From: Pseudomonas multiresinivorans
GTDB taxonomy: Bacteria; Pseudomonadota; Gammaproteobacteria; Pseudomonadales; Pseudomonadaceae
Reading direction: 5' to 3'
Assembly (NCBI RefSeq): GCF_012971725.1
Contig: NZ_CP048833.1
Location: 4,340,001-4,404,000, forward strand
DNA: 64,000 bases
Below the pieces are notes generated by a model. That model was not told the DNA's origin. It made no database searches and saw only the letters and a program-made list of their open reading frames with translations. Below are positions 52,737 to 62,576 of this stretch, in pieces (positions within the stretch are counted from its first letter, which is position 1; each line of letters starts with the position of its first letter). A program made the position numbers and the translations under genes.

Positions 52737-53654
52737 TCAGAGAGCCGGGACTTCGCGCAACAGCCACTGCACCAACGCACCGCCACCGTGCCCGGCCGGG
52801 TCGGCCTGGTCGCGCAGGCGGTGGCCGGCCACCGAGGGCAGCACGGCCTGTACGTCCTCCGGGATCACGTAGTCGCGCCCGGCCAGCAACGCCCAGGCGC
52901 GAGCCGCCGCCAGCAGTGCCAGACTGCCGCGCGGTGACAGGCCCAGGGCAAAGGCCGGCTGGGTGCGCGTGGCTTCCACCAGACGCAGCACGTAGTCCAC
53001 CAGCGCATCGCTGGCGCGCACCGCCAGCACTTCGCCCTGCAGCGCCTGCAGTTCCTGCGGGTCGAGCATCGGCTCCAGGCGCGGCAGCAGGTCGCGGCGA
53101 GCTTCGCCCAGCAACAAAGCCTTCTCGGCGGCGCGGCCGGGGTAGCCCAGGGACAGGCGCATGAGGAAGCGGTCGAGCTGGGATTCGGGCAAAGCAAAGG
53201 TGCCGCCCTGGGTTACCGGGTTCTGCGTGGCGATGACGAAGAAGGGTTCGGGTAGCGGGCGGGTCGCGCCTTCGATGGTCACCTGCCCTTCCTCCATGGC
53301 CTCGAGCAGCGCGCTCTGGCTCTTGGGGGTGGCGCGGTTTATCTCGTCGGCCAGCACCAGTTCGGAGAAGATCGGCCCGGGGTGGAAGACGAACTGCCCG
53401 CTGTCCTTGTCGAACACCGAAGTGCCCAGCACATCGCCGGGCAGCAGGTCGGAAGTGAACTGGATACGCTGGAACCCCAGGCCCAGCACGCGCGCCAGGG
53501 CATGGCTGAGGGTGGTCTTGCCCATGCCGGGCAAGTCTTCGATGAGGAGGTGACCGCGCGCCAGCAGGCAGGTCAGGGCCAACCGCACTTGCACCTCCTT
53601 GCCGAGCAGGACCTGGTCGACTGCCTTCAGACAATTCTCCAGCTTGGCGTGCAT
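52737..53654 (-). CDS. MoxR family AAA+ ATPase
   Basis: A 305-aa AAA+ ATPase. Walker A is DLPGMGKTTL, Walker B is LVLADEINRATPKSQSALLEAMEE, and sensor 1 is FVIATQNPV. MoxR ATPases act as chaperones for assembly of their operon partners, here DUF58 and TgpA. The ATG at 53654 has GAGAGG 5 bases upstream, and the 27-residue upstream extension has no match. It is the first gene of the operon. Confidence 0.94.
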   Translation of the reverse strand: MHAKLENCLKAVDQVLLGKEVQVRLALTCLLARGHLLIEDLPGMGKTTLSHALARVLGLGFQRIQFTSDLLPGDVLGTSVFDKDSGQFVFHPGPIFSELVLADEINRATPKSQSALLEAMEEGQVTIEGATRPLPEPFFVIATQNPVTQGGTFALPESQLDRFLMRLSLGYPGRAAEKALLLGEARRDLLPRLEPMLDPQELQALQGEVLAVRASDALVDYVLRLVEATRTQPAFALGLSPRGSLALLAAARAWALLAGRDYVIPEDVQAVLPSVAGHRLRDQADPAGHGGGALVQWLLREVPAL

Positions 53655-53753
53655 CCTGACCTCTCTTCCCCGGAAAACTCCGATCCTACTGGTCCCGGCC
53701 GGAGCATCAAAGGCCTCGACACATTTAGTCCGCAATCTGTGACCCAGAGCGCC

Positions 53754-54614
53754 TCAGCGCCCCAGCAGGCGCTCTGCCAGCCAACTCGCGGCTGGCCCCA
53801 AGCGACGCTGTCGCGACCAGATCACGTCCACCGCCACCCGACGCGGCCAGCCGGCGACCTTCAGCTCCTGCATACGCCCGCCGGCGAAGCGTCCTACCAT
53901 CCAGCTGGGCAATTCGATCCAGCCAAAGCCCAGCACTGCCATGTCCAGCAGCAGCAGGTAGTTCGGTGCGCTCCAGCAGCGCCCGCCCAGCATCGGCGCG
54001 GCGTCGTCCAGGTAGGTATTCAGGCGCAACGCGCGGTAGGCCAGCAGGTCCTCGCGCTCCACGTGTTCGCGGCCAGCCAGCGGGTGGTCGCGGCTGACGA
54101 ACAGGCCGAACTCGGCCTGTTCGCTCAAGGTCGCCGAGCTGATATCCGGCGCGTAATCCTTTTGGGCGGCAAGCAGCCCCAGGCTGGCGCGCCCCTGCAC
54201 GACCAGATCGAGCACATCACTGTCCTCGGCGATCAGCCACTCGAACTCCAGGTCCGGGTAGCGCGCATCGATCTCCGCCAGCCGCGCCTCGAATTCGGCG
54301 GACTGATAGGTGTCCGACATCGCCAGGGTCACCCGCGATTCCAGCCCCCCAACGAGTTGATGGGCGAGCTGGCCGAGGCGGTCGTTGGCCATCAGCACTT
54401 CCTCCACCCGCCCAAGCAGCGCGTGGCCGGCTTCGGTCAGTTGCGGCTGACGGCTGCTGCGGTCGAACAGGGTCAGCCCGAGGTCGATCTCCAACCGCGC
54501 GATGGCCTCGCTGACAGTGGACTGGCTCTTGCCCAGCTTGCGCGCGGCGGCGCTGAACGAGCCCAGGCATGCGGCCTCGGCGAAGGCCTGCAGGGATTCG
54601 GGAGAATATTGCAT
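53754..54614 (-). CDS. LysR family regulator of the PACE efflux gene
   Basis: A 286-aa LysR regulator with an N-terminal HTH (LQAFAEAACLGSFSAAARKLGKSQSTVSEAIARLE) and an effector-binding domain. It is divergent from the PACE transporter gene, and a perfect palindrome lies 15 bases upstream of its start. In Acinetobacter the PACE pump AceI is controlled by a neighbouring LysR protein, AceR, so the same relation is likely here. The inducer is unknown. Confidence 0.9.
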   Translation of the reverse strand: MQYSPESLQAFAEAACLGSFSAAARKLGKSQSTVSEAIARLEIDLGLTLFDRSSRQPQLTEAGHALLGRVEEVLMANDRLGQLAHQLVGGLESRVTLAMSDTYQSAEFEARLAEIDARYPDLEFEWLIAEDSDVLDLVVQGRASLGLLAAQKDYAPDISSATLSEQAEFGLFVSRDHPLAGREHVEREDLLAYRALRLNTYLDDAAPMLGGRCWSAPNYLLLLDMAVLGFGWIELPSWMVGRFAGGRMQELKVAGWPRRVAVDVIWSRQRRLGPAASWLAERLLGR

Positions 54615-54627
54615 CGAGCGATACCTC

Positions 54628-54650
54628 TACCATCGGTTAAGCCGATGGTA
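54628..54650. promoter_or_regulatory. Perfect palindrome, probable LysR operator
   Basis: TACCATCGG and CCGATGGTA are exact inverted copies around TTAAG. A related half-site, CCGATGATAATGG, follows about 25 bases further on. It lies in the 122-bp gap between the LysR gene and the PACE gene, overlapping or near both promoters. Confidence 0.8.
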
Positions 54651-54736
54651 TCCAACTTATATCCAGCCGGTCGACCGATGATAATGGCGCCAGACCGACG
54701 GAGTCGGCCTGCCACTGCCTTATCTGGAGAAACCCC

Positions 54737-55186
54737 ATGAGCCCGACTAAAACCCTGAAGGAACGGATGTTCCACGCCGGCCTTTTCGAACTGCTGGCGG
54801 TCGTCATCTGCGCGCCGACCCTGGCCTGGCTGATGGACAAACCCCTGGGCCACATGGGCGCCATGACCCTGATGTTCTCGGCCATTGCCACCGTGTGGAA
54901 CATGCTGTTCAACGCCGCCTTCGACCGTGCGCAGAATCGCATGGGCTTCAGCCGTACCCTGTCGGTGCGCGTGCTGCACGCCTCGCTGTTCGAGCTCGGC
55001 CTGATCGTCCTGCTGGTGCCGCTGGCCGCCTGGTGGCTGTCGGTGAGCCTGCTGGAAGCCTTCATCCTCGACATCGGCCTGGTGCTGTTCTTCCTGCCCT
55101 ACGCGCTGGTGTTCAACTGGGTGTACGACGTTGTGCGCGAGCGGCTGATCAATCGCGCGCAAACCACCGCTCAAGCGCACAGCTGA
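54737..55186 (+). CDS. PACE-family efflux transporter
   Basis: A 149-aa protein with four membrane helices arranged as two bacterial-transmembrane-pair domains: ERMFHAGLFELLAVVICAPTLAWLM and FNAAFDRAQNR in the first, VRVLHASLFELGLIVLLVPLAAWWL and FNWVYDVVRERL in the second. This is the signature of the proteobacterial antimicrobial compound efflux family (AceI-like), which exports biocides such as chlorhexidine or, naturally, diamines. A single gene, it is divergent from its LysR neighbour. Confidence 0.93.
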   Translation: MSPTKTLKERMFHAGLFELLAVVICAPTLAWLMDKPLGHMGAMTLMFSAIATVWNMLFNAAFDRAQNRMGFSRTLSVRVLHASLFELGLIVLLVPLAAWWLSVSLLEAFILDIGLVLFFLPYALVFNWVYDVVRERLINRAQTTAQAHS

Positions 55187-55191
55187 AACCT

Positions 55192-55282
55192 GTAGGAGCG
55201 AGCTTGCTCGCGAACCGCCCAGCTCATGTGCTGCCGGCAGATTTGTTCGCGAGCAAGGACTGGGCGTACCACTCGCTCCTAC
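55192..55282. repeat. REP palindrome pair with an insertion
   Basis: The left half GTAGGAGCGAGCTTGCTCG is canonical. The right half is split: CGCGAGCAAG and CGCTCCTAC are separated by about 14 extra bases (GACTGGGCGTACCA), unlike the other two REPs here. Confidence 0.85.
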
Positions 55283-55290
55283 GAAAAGCA

Positions 55291-55319
55291 AAAAAGCCCG
55301 CAGCGATGCGGGCTTTTTC
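55291..55319. terminator. Terminator between PACE and pyrF genes
   Basis: AAAAAGCCCGC pairs with GCGGGCTTTTT around a short loop. Flanked by A/T tracts on both sides, it can act on pyrF (minus) and on the plus-strand transcript. Confidence 0.92.
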
Positions 55320-55336
55320 ATGCCTGGAGAAAGGCG

Positions 55337-56035
55337 TCAGGCCAGGCTGGCAGCGATCTCGGCGAGTGCCTTGGCCGGGTCGGCGGCCTGGCTGATCGGG
55401 CGGCCGATCACCAGGTAGTCGGAGCCGTTGTCCAGCGCCTGGCGCGGGGTGAGGATGCGGCGTTGGTCGTCCTGGGCGCTGCCGGCCGGGCGGATGCCGG
55501 GGGTGACCAGTTGCAGTGCCGGGTGCGCGGCCTTCAGCGCCGGCGCTTCCTGGGCGGAGCAGACCAGGCCGTCCATGCCGGCCTTCTGCGCCAGCGCAGC
55601 CAGGCGAAGTACCTGCTCCTGCGGCTCGACGTCCAGGCCGATGCCTGCCAGGTCCTCGCGCTCCATGCTGGTCAGCACGGTCACGCCGATCAGCAGCGGC
55701 GACGGGCCATTGAAGGCGTCCAGGGTCTCGCGACAGGCACTCATCATGCGCAGGCCGCCGGAGCAGTGCACGTTGACCATCCACACGCCCATTTCCGCGG
55801 CGGCGCGCACGGCCATCGCGGTGGTGTTGGGGATGTCGTGGAACTTCAGGTCGAGGAAGACTTCGAAGCCGCGGCTGTTCAGAGTCTCGACGATACCGGC
55901 GGCACAACTGGTGAACAGCTCCTTGCCCACCTTCACCCGGCACAGCTTCGGATCGAGCTGGTCAGCCAGCGCCAGCGCGGCTTCGCGGGTGGGGAAATCC
56001 AGGGCGACGATGATCGGGGTCTGGCAGGCGGACAT
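55337..56035 (-). CDS. pyrF: Orotidine 5'-phosphate decarboxylase
   Basis: A 232-aa enzyme of UMP biosynthesis with the catalytic signature DLKFHDIPNT, and GRPISQA near the phosphate-binding end. Length is typical of bacterial PyrF. The ATG at 56035 has GAGAGAG upstream, and the longer reading is rejected because the extra 36 residues are arginine-rich and unrelated. It converts OMP to UMP. Confidence 0.97.
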   Translation of the reverse strand: MSACQTPIIVALDFPTREAALALADQLDPKLCRVKVGKELFTSCAAGIVETLNSRGFEVFLDLKFHDIPNTTAMAVRAAAEMGVWMVNVHCSGGLRMMSACRETLDAFNGPSPLLIGVTVLTSMEREDLAGIGLDVEPQEQVLRLAALAQKAGMDGLVCSAQEAPALKAAHPALQLVTPGIRPAGSAQDDQRRILTPRQALDNGSDYLVIGRPISQAADPAKALAEIAASLA

Positions 56036-56135
56036 GGGCTCTCTCGCGGGTATCGAAAAAATCGGCGCGCATTGTCGCAGAAACGCGCCGACTTCCGTAG
56101 CCCGCCCGGCAGGAATGCTCCGTCGCCGACGGCGA

Positions 56136-57059
56136 TCAGGCACTCAGCCGCTCGCGCAGGCGGCCGAGCATGCCCAGCAGGCTGCCCACTTTTTCCCGCT
56201 CACGATCCTCGCGAGGCACCTCGGCGATGCGCGCGACTTTCTGCTCCGGCTGGGCGCGCCAGAGCAGCGCCTGCTCGGCGGCGGCCTTCAGGCCCTTCTC
56301 GAACAGGCCGCGGCGGATCGGCTTGGGCAGGTAGCGGAAGATCTGCGCCTGATTGATCAGCGCCAGGAGGTCCTGGGTGTCGCGGAACGGCGTGACGACG
56401 ATGCTCAGCAGGCGCGGATGAGCCTGGGCCAGGGACTTGAGCAGCGGCGCGATGTCCTCGCCGGCCAGCTTGAGGTCACTGACCAGAATATCGATGGGTT
56501 CGCTGTTCAGTCGCACGATGGCCTCGGCGAGGTTACGCGCGCGGTGCAGTTGGTGGGTACCGGCGCTGCAGAACTCGCCGACACAGGCCAGGGTCTCGGC
56601 ATCTTCGTCCAGCAGCAGCACGTTGAGCGGCGCAACGACGCGGCTGATCGCCTTGGTATCGATGGGCTCGGCCGGCGCCTGGCGCTGGGCGATCTCGGCC
56701 GCCTGGCGCAGGGTGAAGGCCATTTCCTGCGGGTCCCAGGGCTTGGTCAGGTAGCGGAAGATACCGCCGCTGTTGAGCGCATCCACCGCGGCGTCGAGGT
56801 CCGAGTAACCGGTGAGCAGGATGCGCAGGGTGTCCGGGGCGAATTCCTGGGCCTGGGCGAGCAACTCCGCGCCGGTCATCTGCGGCATGCGCTGGTCGCT
56901 GACGAGAATATCGATGCGCTCCTCGCGCAGGCGCTGCAGGGCCTTGTGCGGATCGGTTTCCACCAGCACGTCGTAGTGACGGCGGAACTGCATCGCAAGG
57001 CTGCGCAGGATGCGTTCCTCGTCGTCGACGAAGAGGATGCGGACAGGCTGCTGACTCAT
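56136..57059 (-). CDS. Response regulator with two receiver domains
   Basis: A 307-aa protein. The first receiver (residues 1-125) has VDDEE, phospho-acceptor Asp in LVSDQRMP, LLTGYSD and KP in YLTKPW. The second (about 145-260) has LLDEDAE, LVSDLKLAGED, VVTPFRD and KP in YLPKPI. No output domain follows, only a short charged tail. It is encoded 2 bp after the histidine kinase gene on the same strand, so they form a two-component pair with output through protein contact or phosphotransfer. Confidence 0.92.
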   Translation of the reverse strand: MSQQPVRILFVDDEERILRSLAMQFRRHYDVLVETDPHKALQRLREERIDILVSDQRMPQMTGAELLAQAQEFAPDTLRILLTGYSDLDAAVDALNSGGIFRYLTKPWDPQEMAFTLRQAAEIAQRQAPAEPIDTKAISRVVAPLNVLLLDEDAETLACVGEFCSAGTHQLHRARNLAEAIVRLNSEPIDILVSDLKLAGEDIAPLLKSLAQAHPRLLSIVVTPFRDTQDLLALINQAQIFRYLPKPIRRGLFEKGLKAAAEQALLWRAQPEQKVARIAEVPREDREREKVGSLLGMLGRLRERLSA

Positions 57060-57061
57060 GT

Positions 57062-58363
<1,302 letters not shown>

Positions 58364-58590
58364 CGGCGAATCTCCGGTCGCTGGAATGGGCGCCAGTAGA
58401 CCAGCGGCAGATTGCCATCCTGTGACAGCCGTCGCGGCTCCGCGAAGCGTCACGCCGCGGTCATCGCCGTGCAACAAGCGCCGCCCAGCGCACCTGAACG
58501 AATCGCCACGCACCTGATCGATGCACGCAATGTGCCGCGAATGTTCACGAAACGACGCGAAACCACGCTTTGCGACCTGATCTCCGGGCA

Positions 58591-58606
58591 TGGCACGGCC
58601 ACTGCA
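58591..58606 (+). promoter_or_regulatory. Candidate sigma-54 promoter of the ethanolamine operon
   Basis: TGGCACGGCCACTGCA matches the -24/-12 consensus TGGCACG-N4-TTGCW with one mismatch at -12. The start of eat is 74 bases downstream. RpoN with the enhancer-binding protein EatR is known to drive this operon in P. aeruginosa. Confidence 0.72.
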
Positions 58607-58679
58607 CGAATCAGCGGGTCGTGTTTTTCATCCTCGTTCGGACTTTCTCTTCTCTGGCTTTCTCTTCAGGAGACGTCGC

Positions 58680-60044
58680 ATGAGCACGCAACTCAAACCC
58701 ACCCTCGGCACCCTGCACCTGTGGGGCATCGCCGTGGGCCTGGTGATTTCCGGTGAGTACTTCGGCTGGAGCTATGGCTGGGGCGTGGCCGGCACTCTCG
58801 GCTTCCTCGTCACCACGCTGTTGGTCGCAACCATGTACACCTGCTTCATCTTCAGCTTCACCGAGCTGACCACGGCGATTCCTCACGCCGGCGGGCCCTT
58901 CGCCTACAGCCGCCGCGCCTTTGGCGAAAAAGGCGGACTGGTGGCGGGCCTCGCCACGCTGATCGAGTTCGTCTTCGCCCCGCCGGCCATCGCCATGGCC
59001 ATCGGCGCCTACCTCAACGTGCAGTTCCCGTCCCTCGATCCGAAGCACGCGGCGGTTGGCGCGTACCTGATCTTCATGACCCTGAATATCCTCGGCGTCA
59101 GCATCGCGGCGACCTTCGAGCTGATCGTCACCATTCTCGCAGTGGGCGAGTTGCTGGTGTTCATGGGCGTGGTCGCGCCAGGCTTCAGCTTCAGCAACTT
59201 CGTGCTCAATGGCTGGGCCGGCTCCGACAGCTTCGGCGGCGCGGCGATCAGCGGCATCTTCGCGGCGATTCCCTTCGCCATCTGGTTCTTCCTCGCCATC
59301 GAGGGCGCAGCCATGGCCGCCGAGGAAGCCAAGGACCCGAAACGCACCATTCCCAAGGCCTACGTCAGCGGCATCCTGACCCTGGTGGTACTGGCCATCG
59401 GCGTGATGCTGTTCGCCGGCGGCGCGGGCGACTGGAAGGCCCTGTCGGGCATCAACGACCCACTGCCACAGGCGATGAAGATGGTGGTCGGCGAGAACTC
59501 CGGCTGGCTGCACATGCTGGTGTGGATCGGCCTGTTCGGCCTGGTCGCCAGCTTCCACGGCATCATCCTCGGTTACTCGCGGCAGTTCTTCGCCCTGGCG
59601 CGCGCCGGCTACCTGCCTCGCGGGCTGGCCAAGCTGTCGCGCTTCCAGACCCCGCACCGGGCAATCATCGCCGGTGGCCTGGTAGGCATCGCGGCGATCT
59701 ACAGCGACGGCCTGATCGCCCTGCAGGGCATGAGCCTGACCGCAGCGATGATCACCATGAGCGTGTTCGGCGCCATCGTCATGTACATCATGAGCATGCT
59801 CAGCCTGTTCAAGCTGCGCCGCAGCGAGCCGCACCTGGAACGCAGCTTCCGCGCGCCGGGCTTCCCCGTGGTGCCGGGCATCGCCCTGGCGCTGGCCGTG
59901 CTGTGCCTGGCGGCGATGATCTGGTTCAACCTGCAGATCGCCGGGATCTTCCTGGCCTTCATGGCAGCGGGCTTCGTCTACTTCCAGCTCACCGCCGCCC
60001 ATCGCGCCAGCGCCCCGGCGGACGCTATGCTGACGGGAGCCTGA
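58680..60044 (+). CDS. eat: Ethanolamine permease (APC family)
   Basis: A 454-aa inner-membrane permease with about twelve helices, of the amino acid-polyamine-organocation family. The gene order eat-eutB-eutC identifies it as the ethanolamine importer. The ATG at 58680 has AGGAGA 7 bases upstream. Helix 1 contains GLVISGEYFGWSYGWG and helix 6 WFFLAIEGAAMAAEEAKDPKR, typical of this transporter. The long minus-strand open frame across this gene is a codon-composition shadow. Confidence 0.95.
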   Translation: MSTQLKPTLGTLHLWGIAVGLVISGEYFGWSYGWGVAGTLGFLVTTLLVATMYTCFIFSFTELTTAIPHAGGPFAYSRRAFGEKGGLVAGLATLIEFVFAPPAIAMAIGAYLNVQFPSLDPKHAAVGAYLIFMTLNILGVSIAATFELIVTILAVGELLVFMGVVAPGFSFSNFVLNGWAGSDSFGGAAISGIFAAIPFAIWFFLAIEGAAMAAEEAKDPKRTIPKAYVSGILTLVVLAIGVMLFAGGAGDWKALSGINDPLPQAMKMVVGENSGWLHMLVWIGLFGLVASFHGIILGYSRQFFALARAGYLPRGLAKLSRFQTPHRAIIAGGLVGIAAIYSDGLIALQGMSLTAAMITMSVFGAIVMYIMSMLSLFKLRRSEPHLERSFRAPGFPVVPGIALALAVLCLAAMIWFNLQIAGIFLAFMAAGFVYFQLTAAHRASAPADAMLTGA

Positions 60045-60098
60045 TCGCCATCCGCGCCCTGCCTTCGCGGCGGTGCGCGGGATAACCGGGACGCTCGC

Positions 60099-61472
60099 AT
60101 GATCTACCAGACCACCGTTGGCAACCTGACCTACCGCTTTGCCGACCTGAAGACGCTGCTCGCCAAGGCCAGCCCGGCGCGCTCCGGTGACTCGCTGGCG
60201 GGCCTTGCCGCGGACAGCTACGAAGAACGCATGGCGGCGAAGATCGCCCTCGCCGACGTGCCGCTCAAGCGCTTCCTCGACGAAGCGCTGATCCCCTACG
60301 AAGCGGACGAAGTCACCCGGCTGATCATCGACAGCCACGATGCCGCCGCCTTCGCGCCCATCAGCCACCTCACCGTCGGCGACTTCCGCGACTGGCTGCT
60401 GCTGGACAGCACCGACAGCGCCACGCTGGCCGCCACGGCCCGCGGCATCACGCCGGAGATGGCCGCCGCGGTGAGCAAGCTGATGCGCAACCAGGACCTG
60501 ATCCTGGCGGCGAAGAAGTGCCACGTGATCACCCGCTTCCGCAACACCATCGGCCTGCCCGGCCACCTTTCGGTGCGCCTGCAGCCCAACCACCCCACGG
60601 ACGACGTGCGCGGCATCGCCGCGAGCATGCTCGACGGCCTGCTCTACGGCTCCGGCGATGCGGTGGTGGGCATCAACCCGGCGAGCGACTCGCAAGCTAC
60701 CCTGATGCAGCTGTGGCGGATGATGGACGAGCTGCGCCAGCGCTTCGAGATTCCCCTGCAGAGCTGCGTGCTCACCCACGTCACCTCGCAGATCCAAGCC
60801 ATCGAGGCCGGCGCGCCGATCGACCTGGTGTTCCAGTCCATCGCCGGCACGCAAAAGACCAACGAGAGCTTCGGCATCGACCTCGCCCTGCTGCGCGAGG
60901 CCCACGAGGCGGCGCTGTCGCTGGGGCGCGGCACCCTGGGCGACAACGCCATGTACTTCGAGACCGGCCAGGGCAGCGCGCTGTCGGCTGGCGGCCACCA
61001 TGGCGTCGACCAGCAGACCTGCGAGGCCCGCGCCTATGCCGTGGCCCGCGAGTTCCGCCCGCTGCTGACCAACACCGTGGTCGGCTTCATCGGCCCGGAA
61101 TACCTCTACGACGGCAAGCAGATCATCCGCGCGGGGCTGGAGGATCACTTCTGCGCCAAGCTTCTGGGAGTGCCGATGGGTTGCGATGTCTGCTACACCA
61201 ACCACGCCGAGGCCGACCAGGACGACATGGACAACCTGCTGACCCTGCTGGGTGCGGCGGGCGTCACTTTCATCATGGGCATCCCCGGCGCCGACGACAT
61301 CATGCTCAATTACCAGAGCACCTCTTTCCACGATGCCCTCTACCTGCGCAGCACCCTGGGCCTGAAGCGCGCGCCGGAGTTCGACGCCTGGCTAGCGAAG
61401 ATGGCGATCACCGAAGCCTCGGGGCAGCTGCGACCGATCGGGCGTGGCCACGATCTGCTGCGGGCATTCTGA
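60099..61472 (+). CDS. eutB: Ethanolamine ammonia-lyase large subunit
   Basis: A 457-aa subunit that carries the substrate site of the B12-dependent lyase, converting ethanolamine to acetaldehyde and ammonia. Clear family segments are KKCHVITRFRNTIGLPGHLSVRLQPNHPTDD, GDAVVGINPASD, QSIAGTQKTN, MYFETGQGSALSAGGHHGVDQQT and MGIPGADDIMLNYQ. It starts 54 bp after eat. It must assemble with EutC, encoded just downstream, to be active. Confidence 0.97.
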   Translation: MIYQTTVGNLTYRFADLKTLLAKASPARSGDSLAGLAADSYEERMAAKIALADVPLKRFLDEALIPYEADEVTRLIIDSHDAAAFAPISHLTVGDFRDWLLLDSTDSATLAATARGITPEMAAAVSKLMRNQDLILAAKKCHVITRFRNTIGLPGHLSVRLQPNHPTDDVRGIAASMLDGLLYGSGDAVVGINPASDSQATLMQLWRMMDELRQRFEIPLQSCVLTHVTSQIQAIEAGAPIDLVFQSIAGTQKTNESFGIDLALLREAHEAALSLGRGTLGDNAMYFETGQGSALSAGGHHGVDQQTCEARAYAVAREFRPLLTNTVVGFIGPEYLYDGKQIIRAGLEDHFCAKLLGVPMGCDVCYTNHAEADQDDMDNLLTLLGAAGVTFIMGIPGADDIMLNYQSTSFHDALYLRSTLGLKRAPEFDAWLAKMAITEASGQLRPIGRGHDLLRAF

Positions 61473-61484
61473 GGAGAAACCAGC

Positions 61485-62258
61485 ATGGACCTGATCCAGA
61501 ACGACCCCTGGGACGAACTGCGCGCGCACACCTCCGCGCGCATCGCACTGGGCCGCGTCGGCTCCAGCCTGCCAACCCGCGAAGTGCTCAAGTTCGGCCT
61601 GGCCCACGCCCAGGCGCGCGATGCGGTGCATCACCCGCTGGATTTCGAGGCGCTGCAGCAGTCACTGGCGCAGGAGGGCTTTCGCGTGCTCCGCGCTCGC
61701 AGCGAAGCACCGGATCGCCAGACCTACCTGCTGCGCCCGGACCTAGGCCGCGCGCTGCACCCGGACAGCCAATGGCAGCTCAAGGGCGAACACGCGGCGG
61801 AACTGGTGATCGTGATCGCCGATGGCCTCTCCTCTTTCGCCGTTCAACAGCACGCGCTGCCGCTGCTGAGCGCCCTGCGCGAGCGCTTCGCCACTGATTG
61901 GCAGCACACGCCCGTGGTGCTCGCCGAACAGGGCCGCGTTGCCATCGGCGACGGCATCGGCGAGGCGCTGGGGGCGAAGCTCGCCCTGGTGCTGATCGGC
62001 GAACGTCCGGGCTTGAGTTCGCCAGACAGCCTGGGCCTCTACCTCACCTGGCAGCCGCGTGTGGGCCGCATGGACAGCGAACGCAACTGCATCTCCAACG
62101 TGCGCCCACAGGGTTTGCCCTACGCCCAGGCCGCCCACAAGCTCGCCCACCTGCTGCAACAGTCGCTGCGCCTGCGCGTCAGCGGCGTAAAACTCAAGGA
62201 CGACAGCGATCTTCCCGAAGCGATCGGTCTGAACCCGCGCACGCCTGACAAGGTCTGA
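61485..62258 (+). CDS. eutC: Ethanolamine ammonia-lyase small subunit
   Basis: A 257-aa partner subunit that helps bind adenosylcobalamin. It shows SARIALGRVGSSLPTREVLKFGLAHAQARDAVHHPLD at the front, IVIADGLSSFAVQQHA, and GRMDSERNCISNVRPQGLPYAQAAHKLAHLL near the end, typical of EutC. It is separated from eutB by 12 bp. No microcompartment shell genes are present, so acetaldehyde is probably handled in the cytoplasm as in other pseudomonads. Confidence 0.97.
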   Translation: MDLIQNDPWDELRAHTSARIALGRVGSSLPTREVLKFGLAHAQARDAVHHPLDFEALQQSLAQEGFRVLRARSEAPDRQTYLLRPDLGRALHPDSQWQLKGEHAAELVIVIADGLSSFAVQQHALPLLSALRERFATDWQHTPVVLAEQGRVAIGDGIGEALGAKLALVLIGERPGLSSPDSLGLYLTWQPRVGRMDSERNCISNVRPQGLPYAQAAHKLAHLLQQSLRLRVSGVKLKDDSDLPEAIGLNPRTPDKV

Positions 62259-62305
62259 ATCACAGCGTATCGTGATATTCCACTGCCACTGTCGGAGACG
62301 GGACC

Positions 62306-62476
62306 ATGCCCTGGTATGCCTGGTTGATCATTGCCCTAGCCCTGGGCTCCATCGTCGGCGCGCTGATGATGCTGCGCGATACGGCGAAAAAGCTCCCGCT
62401 CACTCAGGAGCAGCTCAAGCGCATCCACGAGCGAAACGCCGAAATGGATGCCAAGGAAGCCGAAGACAAACGGTGA
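62306..62476 (+). CDS. DUF2897 family small membrane protein
   Basis: A 56-aa protein: one N-terminal membrane helix (WYAWLIIALALGSIVGALMML) and a charged cytoplasmic tail (KKLPLTQEQLKRIHERNAEM), the DUF2897 pattern common in Pseudomonas. GGAGACGGG precedes the ATG. It lies between eutC and the CPBP protease on the same strand. Confidence 0.8.
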   Translation: MPWYAWLIIALALGSIVGALMMLRDTAKKLPLTQEQLKRIHERNAEMDAKEAEDKR

Positions 62477-62488
62477 GAATCGCCTAAC

Positions 62489-62506
62489 TGACTGACGTCT
62501 CAGTCA
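62489..62506. promoter_or_regulatory. TetR-type palindrome upstream of the CPBP protease gene
   Basis: TGACTGACGTCTCAGTCA is a perfect 7-bp inverted repeat with a 4-base centre, the same geometry as operators of FadR-like TetR regulators. It lies 71 bp before the CPBP start. A TetR gene is the next gene but one. Confidence 0.65.
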
Positions 62507-62576
62507 AAAACTGGCCATAACGATGGTCAGCAGCAGTCGAAATTGCCTAGACTCGCCTCCTTCGATGGAGGAAAGA

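Noticed and set aside
58611..61331. Very long minus-strand open frame (906 codons) across eat and eutB
   Set aside because: It is antisense to two clearly conserved genes, has a biased His/Gln/Gly/Ala composition, and arises from GC-rich codon use.
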